Assembly: GCA_038745855.1 (NCBI GenBank)
Contig: JBCDLC010000039.1
Span: forward strand, 1 to 28,498
Direction of reading: 5' to 3'
Length of the DNA: 28,498 nucleotides
Origin: UBA5336 sp038745855
Lineage (GTDB): Bacteria > Pseudomonadota > Alphaproteobacteria > Caulobacterales > Hyphomonadaceae
This document shows, piece by piece, positions 8,675 to 16,931 of the stretch (positions are counted from its first letter, which is position 1; each line of letters begins with the position of its first letter). Both the position numbers and the translations under genes were made by a program. The notes under the pieces were generated by a model. The model was not told where the DNA came from. It was given only the letters and a program-made list of their open reading frames with translations, and did not search any database.

Positions 8675-9640
8675 CTAGCCGCTCTCATCGCCCTCGGCGA
8701 CGATAAAGGGCTTTCCGTTGAGCATCGGAATGGCCGCTGCGTTTGGGTGGACCGGGTCGGTGATTGTATCAAACGATACCGTCTGCATGGTCGGGGCGGT
8801 AGGGGCCATTTCAGGTTGCAAGGCCTGGAAAGCGGCTTCGATGAGGTCTGATACATGGCCGTTTCTCGAAAGCGCGCTGTGTCCCCCGAGCATGATTGTG
8901 ATGACCCGCTCGTCATCGCGTTTCGCAGCGGCCATGAGATTGTAGCCGGACGCCCTTGTGTAGCCGGTCTTTATGCCGTCAACGCCATCAACACTGCCGA
9001 GCAACTTGTTGTGGTTCGTGTAGGTGCGCCGGCCATACTTGAATTCAGATGTTGAAAAGTAAGCGTAGAACGCCGGGTGATCTTCCATCACCGCGGCGGC
9101 GAGCTTGGCCATATCTCGCGCCGTCGTGACCTGGTTCGGGTGGTGCAGACCCGATGCGTTCATGAAAACCGTGTTTTCCATGCCAAGCACGCGGGCTTTC
9201 ACAGTCATGAGCGCGGAGAATCGGTCTTCCGTGCCCGCGATGTGTTCTGCGATGACAACGGCCACGTCGTTCGCGGATTTCGTGACGAGGGCGTGGATCG
9301 CGTCATCGACCGAAATCGTCTGCCCGCGCTTGAGGCGCACATTTGATGGCGGTTGCTTGGCAGCCTTCCGTGATACAGCCATCCTGTCGTCCAGATCGAT
9401 GCGGCCGGCTTCGATTTCGTCGAACAACATGTATAAGGTCATCACCTTGGTGAGGGATGCGGGGTGGCGGTCGGCATCAGCGTGGCGGGCATGGAGAACC
9501 GTGCCACTGCCCGCGTCGACTACGATCGAGGCATACTTTTCGGCTGCTGCAGGCGTTGTGAGTACGACGCTGGCGAGAATCACGGCAACTCCCACCACCA
9601 CGTTTCGAAAAATCGATCTTGTTTGGTAAAGCAGCGTCAT
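8675..9640 (-). CDS. D-alanyl-D-alanine carboxypeptidase (PBP5-like, S11)
   Basis: A periplasmic serine peptidase that trims the terminal D-Ala of peptidoglycan stem peptides. The three catalytic motifs are intact: SLTK at about residues 62-65, SAN at 122-124 and KTG at 224-226. The start at 9640 (GGAG upstream) gives a basic N terminus, a hydrophobic segment and a signal-cleavage site TPAAA before EKYASIVVDAGSG. The frame opens further upstream, but that N terminus is not signal-like. At 321 residues it is shorter than DacA/PBP5. After the KTG domain there is only a Pro/Thr-rich tail of about 60 residues, so the usual C-terminal beta domain and membrane anchor appear to be missing. It may therefore be soluble. 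The signal peptide has no twin Arg despite the neighbouring tat genes. Confidence 0.92.
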   Translation of the reverse strand: MTLLYQTRSIFRNVVVGVAVILASVVLTTPAAAEKYASIVVDAGSGTVLHARHADADRHPASLTKVMTLYMLFDEIEAGRIDLDDRMAVSRKAAKQPPSNVRLKRGQTISVDDAIHALVTKSANDVAVVIAEHIAGTEDRFSALMTVKARVLGMENTVFMNASGLHHPNQVTTARDMAKLAAAVMEDHPAFYAYFSTSEFKYGRRTYTNHNKLLGSVDGVDGIKTGYTRASGYNLMAAAKRDDERVITIMLGGHSALSRNGHVSDLIEAAFQALQPEMAPTAPTMQTVSFDTITDPVHPNAAAIPMLNGKPFIVAEGDESG

Positions 9641-9772
9641 GGATCGGCTCCAACAGGTCACAGGGGCAACGCCTTGCAAGGATCGGGGCAATTTTGTGTC
9701 ATACGGTTGATCCGTCGTTAACACTCGGCGATTATTCAGGGCTCCCTCACCCAAAAGTTGTCCGACCTAAAA

Positions 9773-9807
9773 TTGTGCGCTGCACAAAAATATCTTGCAT
9801 GTGCGAA
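9773..9807 (+). promoter_or_regulatory. Candidate operator of the phasin gene: palindrome plus second motif
   Basis: TTGTGCGCTGCACAA (9773-9787) is a perfect 6-bp inverted repeat with a 3-nt spacer. TTGCATGTGCGAA (9795-9807) follows. The phasin start lies about 50-80 bp downstream. The TGC-N3-GCA core resembles PhaR-type sites known for PHA-regulated genes; binding here is inference. Confidence 0.45.
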
Positions 9808-9854
9808 CAAAAGTGCGTATTTCCGAACCAGCACATGACAAGGAGAATTCCGCT

Positions 9855-10304
9855 ATGCCTAAGGCGAAAGCACAAGCACCGCAGTTTGGTTTCCCAGTGA
9901 TAAACGGCGAATCGCCGATCTCACCCGAGGCCATGAAGGAGGGCATGGACCGCTTCATGTCCATGGCCAGCGAAGTGACGGAACTTCAGCGCGAAGGGCT
10001 ATCCGCGGCCGCCGAGTCCGCTCGCGTTTCGGCGAAGGGCATGCAGGAAGCGAATGCGCGCAGCCTTGCCTTCTTCCAAGGGGCCGTGAGTAACCTGATG
10101 GAAGTTTCCAAGACGATTGCTGGCGCGAAGTCTCTTCAGGAAGCTGTCGAGATGCAGGCCAATCTCTCCAAGACGGCGATGGAAACCTGCATGAGCGAAG
10201 CCAATGCAATGGCGACGCTTGTTGCTGAAACCATGCGCGACGCCGCCGAGCCGCTGAACGCCCATGCTGGACAGTGCGTCGAGCGTTTGACGGCTACGAA
10301 GTAG
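9855..10304 (+). CDS. Phasin family protein
   Basis: A 149-residue phasin, a protein that coats polyhydroxyalkanoate storage granules or, in some members, has a related stress role. The ATG at 9855 has a strong AAGGAG Shine-Dalgarno; the 20 residues of open frame before it are not used. The protein is mostly amphipathic helix. An N-terminal KAQAPQFGFP region is followed by the phasin segment (about residues 35-130) with repeats such as LQREGLSAAAESARVSAKGM and ARSLAFFQGAVSNLMEVSKTI. No PHA synthase or depolymerase gene is in this window, so the granule role is family inference. It is a single-gene unit between its own promoter region and the terminator at 10356-10392. Confidence 0.85.
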   Translation: MPKAKAQAPQFGFPVINGESPISPEAMKEGMDRFMSMASEVTELQREGLSAAAESARVSAKGMQEANARSLAFFQGAVSNLMEVSKTIAGAKSLQEAVEMQANLSKTAMETCMSEANAMATLVAETMRDAAEPLNAHAGQCVERLTATK

Positions 10305-10355
10305 AAGGCTTCCGAGGGCTTATCCGCACGGAGCCTGAAAGTTGAATTCGTGATT

Positions 10356-10392
10356 GCGCCGGTTCCGCTTGGAACCGGCGCTTCTCTTTGTT
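10356..10392 (+). terminator. Intrinsic terminator after the phasin gene
   Basis: An 11-bp perfect stem (GCGCCGGTTCC/GGAACCGGCGC) with a GCTT loop is followed by a T-rich tail. Confidence 0.92.
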
Positions 10393-10467
10393 GCGGCCCT
10401 CGATTGACCGCAGTTGAGCACCCTGTCTGCCCGAGCCGGGGTGGACGCGCAGGGCCCTGTCACCCAT

Positions 10468-10908
10468 ATGCGGCGGGTGGCTGATTTCCTCGACTTTCAG
10501 ACACTGGTACGGCCAGGGTCACCGAACACATTTCTGCTCGCGCCCGAGGGACTGTGTGCCCAGGCTGAACCCGACGAAATTTCTCCGGTCTTCGCAGAGG
10601 CTCCAGAGGCCTTGCATGACCACATCCTTTCCGTTCTATCTGGCGTGCGGGACACTGAAATTGTGGTCCAGGATCGGCCTGGCGGCCGCATTCAAGCCGT
10701 TGCGACGACAGACTTGATGCGGTTCAAGGACGATATGGACATCCAGATCCTCGCAGTGGATCGCGGCCATGAAGACACCTCAAACGCGAAGAGCGGCAAT
10801 CCCGCCTCGCAACTTGCCATCTACTCCCGCTCGCGGGTTGGTTATTCAGACATGGGCGCGAATGCCAAACGTGTGCGCAGTCTGGTCAAAAAACTGGGTG
10901 CAGCATGA
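10468..10908 (+). CDS. DUF1499 family protein
   Basis: The C-terminal signature, IYSRSRVGYSDMGANAKRVRSL, matches the uncharacterised DUF1499 family, as does the N-terminal RPGSPNTFLLAPEGLC block and the central VATTDLMRFKDDMDIQIL. I chose the ATG at 10468, giving 146 residues. A TTG at 10414 would add 18 residues but has no ribosome-binding site and little conservation; neither start has a strong Shine-Dalgarno. There is no signal peptide. Its 3' end is close to the clpS start at 10946 in another frame, so the three genes (this, clpS, clpA) may form one transcript. The function is unknown. Confidence 0.78.
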   Translation: MRRVADFLDFQTLVRPGSPNTFLLAPEGLCAQAEPDEISPVFAEAPEALHDHILSVLSGVRDTEIVVQDRPGGRIQAVATTDLMRFKDDMDIQILAVDRGHEDTSNAKSGNPASQLAIYSRSRVGYSDMGANAKRVRSLVKKLGAA

Positions 10909-10945
10909 TTCCGAACTTGAAAGACGCAGCCGGGATGGTCAGGCT

Positions 10946-11359
10946 ATGAGTCGAGAAGCAATGGACGCGATCCAGAACATGCGACCGGTGATGATCCCAC
11001 TTGAGATGAACGACCCCGAGGGGCCGTCCATTCCCGGTGACGGCGACGCTGGTGATGATGGACAGGATCTAAACGTTGCGACCAAGACCCGGGTTCGTAC
11101 AAAAAAACCGTCACTATACAGGGTGATGCTCCTGAATGACGATTACACGCCGATGGAATTCGTCGTGTTCGTCCTGGAGCGCTTTTTCAACAAGAGCCGG
11201 GAAGAAGCGACCCGGATCATGCTTCACGTGCACCAGAAGGGTGTGGGGCTATGCGGGGTGTATACGTACGAAGTGGCGGAAACGAAGGTAGCGCAGGTGC
11301 TCGACATGGCCCAGCGCAACGAACATCCGCTCCAGTGTGTTATGGAAAAAGACGATTGA
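10946..11359 (+). CDS. clpS: ATP-dependent Clp protease adaptor ClpS
   Basis: The N-degron adaptor that delivers proteins with bulky N-terminal residues to ClpAP. The ClpS core runs from LYRVMLLNDDYTPMEFVV to the GVGLCGVYTYEVAETKV and HPLQCVMEKDD end. NDD/YTPMEF and the VHQKGVGLCG region form the N-degron pocket. The start at 10946 gives 137 residues, with a disordered acidic, Gly/Asp-rich N-terminal stretch that enters ClpA; nearby ATGs at 10961 and 10979 are alternatives. It is separated from clpA by about 16 bp. Confidence 0.95.
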   Translation: MSREAMDAIQNMRPVMIPLEMNDPEGPSIPGDGDAGDDGQDLNVATKTRVRTKKPSLYRVMLLNDDYTPMEFVVFVLERFFNKSREEATRIMLHVHQKGVGLCGVYTYEVAETKVAQVLDMAQRNEHPLQCVMEKDD

Positions 11360-11375
11360 AGAGTAGAGGTATCCT

Positions 11376-13697
11376 TTGCCAAGTTTGACCCCCAGCCTCG
11401 AACAAGCCCTGGAACGTGCGCTCACCTATGCCGCCGACCGGGACCATGAATACGCAACGCTGGAGCATTTGCTCCTCGCCCTGATCGAAGACGATGAGGC
11501 GGCGGAGGTGATGACCGCCTGCAAGGTCGACCTGGATCGGCTTGGCACGGACCTCACCGGCTATCTCGACGATGAGTTGTCGAGCCTGGTCATCGATGAT
11601 GGGGCAGGCCGGGTGCAGCCGACAGCCGCTTTTCAGCGGGTCGTTCAGCGCGCGATCCTGCACGTGGAAAGTTCGGGCCGGGACGAAGTGACCGGGGCCA
11701 ATATTCTCGTCTCGATATTCTCCGAGCGGGAAAGCCACGCTGCCTACTTCCTGCAGGAGCAGGACATGACCCGCTATGACGCGGTGAATTACATCTCCCA
11801 TGGCGTCGCCAAGAAATCCGGCGCGTCGCGTTCGACCACACCGCGGGGTGCTGAAGCCAACGAAGATGGCAATGTGAAATCGGGCAATGAGGCGCTTGAT
11901 GCCTATTGCGTGGACCTCAACCAGAAAGCCCGTGCCGGGAAGATCGATCCGCTTATCGGCCGCGATCTGGAGATCGAGCGCTGCATAGAGATCCTGTGCC
12001 GGCGGAACAAGAACAATCCGATCCTCGTGGGCGATCCGGGTGTGGGCAAGACAGCGATTGCCGAGGGGCTTGCGAAGAAGATCGTTGATGGTGAAGTGCC
12101 CGAGATCCTCGACGAAGCGGTGATCTACAGCCTCGACATGGGTGCGCTTTTGGCTGGAACGCGGTATCGCGGTGATTTCGAAGAGCGGTTGAAGTCGGTG
12201 ATGAAGGAGATGGAAGGGCTCGATAAGGGCATCCTCTTCATTGACGAGATCCACACCGTGATCGGAGCGGGCGCCACATCCGGTGGGGCGATGGATGCAT
12301 CAAACCTGCTGAAGCCGGCACTGCAGTCGGGTGAACTTCGCTGCATGGGCTCGACGACTTTCAAGGAGTACAAACAGCACTTCGAGAAGGACCGGGCGCT
12401 CAGCCGCCGGTTCCGCAAGATCGATGTTGTCGAACCGACCGTGCCGGATGCGATTAAGATCCTCCAGGGCCTCAAGGTGAAGTTCGAGGAATTCCACGGG
12501 CTGCGCTACACGAATGAGGCGATCAAATCGGCCGTGGAACTGGCAGACCGGTACCTGACGGACCGGAAGCTGCCGGACAAAGCGATTGATGTAATCGACG
12601 AAGCCGGCGCCAGCCAGTGGCTCAAGCCCGAGAGCAAGCGCCGCAAGACCGTCAGTGTTCGAGACATCGAAGCCATCGTGGCGAAGATTGCTCGGATCCC
12701 CCCGAAACAGGTCACCAAGGACGACGCCAACCGGCTCAAATCCCTGGATGCGGACCTCAAACGGGTTGTTTTCGGACAGGATCTCGCCCTCGAAGCCCTC
12801 GCAGCGTCGATCAAGATGGCGCGGGCAGGCTTGCGCGAGCCGAACAAGCCGATTGGGTCTTATCTCTTCACCGGGCCGACCGGCGTCGGAAAGACCGAAG
12901 CGGCCAAGCAACTCGCCTCCATCATGGGCGTGGAGATGCTGCGCTTCGACATGTCCGAGTACATGGAGCGGCACACGGTGAGCCGTCTGATCGGTGCGCC
13001 GCCCGGCTATGTTGGCTATGACCAGGGCGGCTTGTTGACCGATGGTGTGGACCAGCATCCCCACTGTGTCCTTCTGCTCGACGAGATCGAGAAGGCCCAT
13101 CCGGACCTCTTCAACATCCTGTTGCAGGTGATGGACAATGGTGCCCTGACCGATGCGAACGGACGCAAGGTCGATTTCCGCAATGTCGTGCTGATCATGA
13201 CGACCAATGCGGGCGCGTCCGATGCGGCGCGGAACTCGATCGGGTTCGGGGCCGGCAAGAAGGACGAGGAAGTGGACGAGGCGCTGAAGCGCATGTTCAC
13301 CCCCGAATTCCGGAACCGGCTCGACGCGACCATCAAGTTCGGCGGTCTGACGCCGGAGATCATCGACCGGGTGGTCGAGAAGTTCGTTCTGCAGCTTGAG
13401 CTGCAACTGGCGGATCGGAACGTGACGATCGAGATCACCAAGCGGGCCCGGGATTGGTTGGCCAAGCGTGGGTTCGACGCGGAAATGGGTGCCCGGCCCC
13501 TGGCCCGGACGATCCAGGAACACGTCAAGAAGCCCATGGCGGAAGAACTGCTCTTCGGAAAGCTCACAAAGGGTGGGACCGTGAAGATCGACGTCGACAA
13601 GAAAGACGATGGCAAACTCGCCTTCAAATATGTCGAGATCAAATCTCCGCCGCCGAAGACTACGGAAGAGGCCGACGGGGCCGAAGAGGCGGTTTAG
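11376..13697 (+). CDS. clpA: ATP-dependent Clp protease ATP-binding subunit ClpA
   Basis: A double-ring AAA+ unfoldase that feeds substrates into ClpP. It starts with TTG, preceded by an AGAGG ribosome-binding site, and has 773 residues. The order is an N domain (about residues 1-145, double-Clp-N repeats), D1 with Walker A GDPGVGKT (about 219-226) and Walker B LFIDEIH, and D2 with Walker A GPTGVGKT (about 500-507) and LLLDEIEKAH. The ClpP-docking loop is SIGFG, the equivalent of the IGL/IGF tripeptide. The C terminus is Glu/Ala-rich. The absence of the ClpB middle coiled-coil insertion fits ClpA rather than ClpB. It directly follows clpS. Confidence 0.97.
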   Translation: MPSLTPSLEQALERALTYAADRDHEYATLEHLLLALIEDDEAAEVMTACKVDLDRLGTDLTGYLDDELSSLVIDDGAGRVQPTAAFQRVVQRAILHVESSGRDEVTGANILVSIFSERESHAAYFLQEQDMTRYDAVNYISHGVAKKSGASRSTTPRGAEANEDGNVKSGNEALDAYCVDLNQKARAGKIDPLIGRDLEIERCIEILCRRNKNNPILVGDPGVGKTAIAEGLAKKIVDGEVPEILDEAVIYSLDMGALLAGTRYRGDFEERLKSVMKEMEGLDKGILFIDEIHTVIGAGATSGGAMDASNLLKPALQSGELRCMGSTTFKEYKQHFEKDRALSRRFRKIDVVEPTVPDAIKILQGLKVKFEEFHGLRYTNEAIKSAVELADRYLTDRKLPDKAIDVIDEAGASQWLKPESKRRKTVSVRDIEAIVAKIARIPPKQVTKDDANRLKSLDADLKRVVFGQDLALEALAASIKMARAGLREPNKPIGSYLFTGPTGVGKTEAAKQLASIMGVEMLRFDMSEYMERHTVSRLIGAPPGYVGYDQGGLLTDGVDQHPHCVLLLDEIEKAHPDLFNILLQVMDNGALTDANGRKVDFRNVVLIMTTNAGASDAARNSIGFGAGKKDEEVDEALKRMFTPEFRNRLDATIKFGGLTPEIIDRVVEKFVLQLELQLADRNVTIEITKRARDWLAKRGFDAEMGARPLARTIQEHVKKPMAEELLFGKLTKGGTVKIDVDKKDDGKLAFKYVEIKSPPPKTTEEADGAEEAV

Positions 13698-13716
13698 GTC
13701 CACGGGTCACGCGTCT

Positions 13717-13740
13717 CCCGCCCGTGTGGGCGGGGGGTGT
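13717..13740 (+). terminator. Possible terminator after clpA
   Basis: A 7-bp GC stem (CCCGCCC/GGGCGGG) with a GTGT loop lies 20 bp after the clpA stop codon. The following tract is G/T-rich, not a clean T run. Confidence 0.5.
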
Positions 13741-13836
13741 GTTTCGCTCAGGCGGCGTGCCGTGGGAAAATGGTGAAACCCAGCACCGGCATCCGGCTCG
13801 CGCTGCTGCGCGTCTGGTCTTTTCGATGAATTGTGC

Positions 13837-13862
13837 CGCGGCCTGACGGTGTCAGGGCCGCG
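13837..13862. repeat. 11-bp inverted repeat with one bulge
   Basis: CGCGGCCTGAC pairs with GTCAGGGCCGCG around a GGT loop, with one extra G. It may be a second, bidirectional transcription stop. It lacks a T run on either strand. Confidence 0.45.
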
Positions 13863-14735
13863 TGGGTTATCCTGGTCTGGCGACAGCCCTACGCGCCGAC
13901 CTCAGAGGCCCCTTGGCAACGGTGGAACACCGCAGTGTGCACCCAGCGCGATCGCGTTTCCATCCTTGATCGAAATGCGACTTGCTTGATGCTCGCAGGC
14001 CCTGATCGACCATGCTTACGCAGGCGTTCGGCCCGTGCCTGACGACCACCCCTCTAAAGCCATCGGCGACCACTTTCGTCAAATACGGGTACGATCGGGG
14101 GAGCTGCTTTGATCCCCAACTGTGTCCCTTGAACGGGGAACGGATCCGATCGCGCTCCCGTCCGCGCTGCTGTGCTACCGGCTGCCCAACGCCGCAATCC
14201 ACTCCACTAACCACGTGCCCAATGCCTGGCCACGCCCAATCGGCCAGGGTGTCCTTGGGCTTTCCATCGCTCCCATGGCGTGTCGCCACATGCACAGGGT
14301 TCCTGGTGAGGGGCGCCCATTCCCCGGCCAGGTCCTGCTGTGCATGCCTCTGGTTTCCGCGCACGCCAAGGGCTGCCAGCCCGGCAATACGCTCGGCGGC
14401 AGACACAAGTCGGGCGCGAACCCAGAAAAGAAGACGGATGAAAAGATCCATTGCCGTAGACTACCACGGTTTCAGAGGGGGAGGATTGGGCGAGGTCATT
14501 TTCTTTTATTGCGCTGTAATATAACGGAAATATTTCGTAGAACTGTTGGATAAACTCGACCGGCGCCGCGCGGTTCCTGACCGAACCGTAACTGGACCGG
14601 CGCGAGGGAGCGCGATTGGGTGACAACAGGGACGGGGGCCATGCTTGGCCATAACCGACTTGGCGGGCGATGAATGCCCCATCCGTCCTGCGCGTGGCTT
14701 ACCGGAAAACTGAGAGCTATGAGAGGTGTGATCCC
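13863..14735. other. Stretch without a confident gene
   Basis: About 870 bases with no recognised gene. The minus strand has an open frame of 194 codons (14451 down to 13867) starting MDLFIRLLFWVRARLVSAAE. It has no ribosome-binding site, no known motif and a mixed third-base composition unlike the strongly GC-ending neighbours, and overlapping frames on the plus strand are also open; I do not call it a gene. An AT-rich block at about 14491-14550 is promoter-like. It holds TAATAT at 14517-14522, but no good -35. A CGGTTC/GAACCG hairpin (14571-14588) and a GACCGGCGC direct repeat (14558 and 14595) follow. No tmRNA, RNase P RNA or tRNA signature was seen. Confidence 0.5.
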
Positions 14736-15290
14736 ATGAAGGTGTTCACCAAGACCCTTGTATCGGCGCTTGTTTGGGGGCTGACCGCATGCGCCACGTC
14801 GGAGCCGCCGCAACCAGCGCCAGGCGCCGACATGACGTCGTTGAAGCCGGAACGGCTGGCAGAGATTAATGCCATGAACCAGGTCGCGTCGCTGTTGATC
14901 GATGCGGAGGTGGGCTATCGCGATGCGTCGCTGATACCGGACAATGAACCCCGAGTGACCCGCTCGCTGGTGGCCCTGGCGGACCAGAGGCAGCGGGAGT
15001 TGCGCCAGGTCCAGCGGCGGGTCATGGCGCTGGGCGGTGAGCCGGACCAGTTTGGAGGTATCGGTGGGGCGCCGAGCCGGCTTTATGCCGATCTGCAGAC
15101 CATTGTTTCGAACGACACGCGGGTGGCGCTTGATGCCGTACTTCGGACTGAGCGGGCCCTCATGAAGCGGATCAAGCGGAAGCTGCCCGAAACAGAGACC
15201 CAGTCGTCGCGGGCCCTGTTGCGCACGATCCACGGCCAGGTTGCAGCCGATATCCGGTCGCTGGAGCGGCTGAAGGCGGAGGAGACGTGA
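14736..15290 (+). CDS. Lipoprotein with a DUF2383-like helical domain
   Basis: A 184-residue protein with a lipoprotein signal peptide: basic start MKVFTK, a hydrophobic core and an LTAC lipobox with Cys at residue 19. It is therefore predicted to be lipid-anchored in the cell envelope. The mature part has long helices and the family-like pattern LADQRQRELRQVQRRVMALGG followed by EPDQFGGIGGAPSRLYADL, then a helix with ERALMKRIKRKL. This resembles the DUF2383 (PA2169-type, ferritin-like four-helix) domain; that assignment is inference from pattern. A GAGAGGTG ribosome-binding site precedes the start. The function is unknown. trkH starts about 105 bp downstream on the same strand. Confidence 0.75.
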   Translation: MKVFTKTLVSALVWGLTACATSEPPQPAPGADMTSLKPERLAEINAMNQVASLLIDAEVGYRDASLIPDNEPRVTRSLVALADQRQRELRQVQRRVMALGGEPDQFGGIGGAPSRLYADLQTIVSNDTRVALDAVLRTERALMKRIKRKLPETETQSSRALLRTIHGQVAADIRSLERLKAEET

Positions 15291-15395
15291 TCGTTTTACC
15301 AGCGGTGCGGCCGCTGTGCGGCAGCCGCGTTAGGGTCATCTGATCGGTTCTGAAAAGTATACACCCTTTTGAGGGTTCCGCGTTAGACACGTGGC

Positions 15396-16850
15396 ATGGA
15401 TCTGCGCGCGGTTCTTCTTGCCATGGGTATCATGACTGCGCTGCTCGGGCTGGCGATGGTGCCGTCGGCTGTGCTGGATGTGATCGACGGGCGGAGCGAC
15501 TGGGGCATTTTTGCCATGAGTGCCTTCCTGGCGATCCTGGCGGGCGGTGTCGTGTACATGCTGACGCGGGGCAACCGGCCGCCCCGCACGGGGCAGCGCG
15601 AGGCGTTTCTGCTGACGGTTCTGGTGTGGGCGGTGTTGCCCCTGGTGGCGGCGGTGCCGTTCATCGGGTCTGGCATGGGGTTCACCAACGCCATGTTCGA
15701 GAGCATTTCCGGGCTGACGACAACCGGGGCGACGGTGATGACGGGGCTGGATGATCAGCCGCGGGGGCTGTTGCTGTGGCGGGCGATCCTGCAATGGATC
15801 GGGGGGATCGGGATCATCGTGACGGCCATTGCCATCCTGCCGGGATTGCGCGTGGGCGGGATGCAGCTTTTTCAGCTGGAAAGCTCCGATCAATCGGGGA
15901 AATTCCTGCCCCGGGTCGCCGATATCGCCGCGCAGACGGGGTTTGTGTATCTCATCCTGTCTGCGCTGTGCGCGCTTGGTTATCTGAGCGCGGGGATGGG
16001 CAGTTTCGATGCGGTCGCCCACGCCATGACAACCGTCGCAGCAGGCGGGTATTCGACCCATGATGCCTCGTTCCGGGTGTTTGCCGACAGCGGTGCGATG
16101 TACGTGGCGATGGTGTTTATGTTCGCAGCGGGCTTGCCGTTCAGCTTGCTAGCGCTGGCGCTACTGAGGGGGCGACCGGCGCGCCTGTTCACCGATAGCC
16201 AGCCCCGGCTTTACGCGATCCTGTTGATCGTGTTCACGGCCCTGGTTGTGACGCTGGCGCGGCAGCAGGATGCCGTGCCCTTCGAGGGCGATGCCGATCT
16301 CCTCTCCCACGCCCTGTTCAATGTGATCTCGATCATGACGGGGACGGGCTATGCGTCGGCTGATTATGATCTCTGGGGCGATCCGGTGGTGATCTGTTTT
16401 CTGGTGCTGACGTTTCTTGGCGGGTGTGCGGGCTCGGCGGCCTGTGGGATCAAGATGTTTCGCCTCGAAATCTCGATCAAGGCGGTGATGGCCCATGCCC
16501 AGCGCGTGATCCGCCCCCACCAGCTTGCGCCGGTCCGGTATAATGGCCGGGTGGTCGATGAGGATACACTGCAATCGGTGATGGTGTTCGTCTGGCTCTA
16601 TGTGGGCACGTTCCTGATTGCAGCGGTGCTGATCGGTACGCAGGTGGATGATCCACTGACGGCGATCTCTGCGGCGGCGACGTCGGTCTCGAATGTGGGG
16701 CCGGGATTGGGCGCCGAGATCGGGCCGAATGGTACGTTCCAGACGCTGTCGGTGTTTGCGAAATGGGTGTGCGCGATTGCGATGCTGCTTGGCCGGCTGG
16801 AGTTCATTGCGGTGTTCGTGGTGCTGTCGCGGCGCTTCTGGCAGGGGTGA
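15396..16850 (+). CDS. trkH: Trk-type potassium uptake protein TrkH
   Basis: An inner-membrane K+ translocating subunit of 484 residues. The four K+ selectivity-filter loops are visible, at about TTTGA (108-112), TVAAGGYS (213-220), MTGTGYA (314-320) and SNVGPG (432-437). The segments between them are hydrophobic membrane helices. The QWIGGIGIIV segment and the GGCAGSAACGIKMFR stretch are typical of TrkH/KtrB. The usual regulatory subunit gene trkA is not in the window. The gene is convergent with the gene at 16932-17996, with a bidirectional terminator between them. Confidence 0.95.
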   Translation: MDLRAVLLAMGIMTALLGLAMVPSAVLDVIDGRSDWGIFAMSAFLAILAGGVVYMLTRGNRPPRTGQREAFLLTVLVWAVLPLVAAVPFIGSGMGFTNAMFESISGLTTTGATVMTGLDDQPRGLLLWRAILQWIGGIGIIVTAIAILPGLRVGGMQLFQLESSDQSGKFLPRVADIAAQTGFVYLILSALCALGYLSAGMGSFDAVAHAMTTVAAGGYSTHDASFRVFADSGAMYVAMVFMFAAGLPFSLLALALLRGRPARLFTDSQPRLYAILLIVFTALVVTLARQQDAVPFEGDADLLSHALFNVISIMTGTGYASADYDLWGDPVVICFLVLTFLGGCAGSAACGIKMFRLEISIKAVMAHAQRVIRPHQLAPVRYNGRVVDEDTLQSVMVFVWLYVGTFLIAAVLIGTQVDDPLTAISAAATSVSNVGPGLGAEIGPNGTFQTLSVFAKWVCAIAMLLGRLEFIAVFVVLSRRFWQG

Positions 16851-16885
16851 GCGCGCCGTTTGCGGCCCCGTCGGCCTGACAAGAA

Positions 16886-16917
16886 GGACCGGTCTTCCCG
16901 TTGGGAAAGACCGGTCC
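16886..16917. terminator. Bidirectional terminator between trkH and the convergent gene
   Basis: A 14-bp stem (GGACCGGTCTTCCC with its complement, one bulged A) around a GTT loop, placed between two convergent genes. It is flanked by only short A/T runs. Confidence 0.7.
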
Positions 16918-16931
16918 AGGCCATGGGTGTC

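Noticed and set aside
8675..9640. Tat-exported carboxypeptidase because of its tat neighbours
   Set aside because: Its signal peptide lacks a twin-arginine motif and looks Sec-type.
12300..13703. 467-codon minus-strand frame opposite clpA
   Set aside because: It mirrors the clpA codons and has no domain of its own.
13867..14451. 194-codon minus-strand gene
   Set aside because: No ribosome-binding site, no recognisable domain and unusual codon use; overlapping open frames on the other strand are as long in this GC-rich region.
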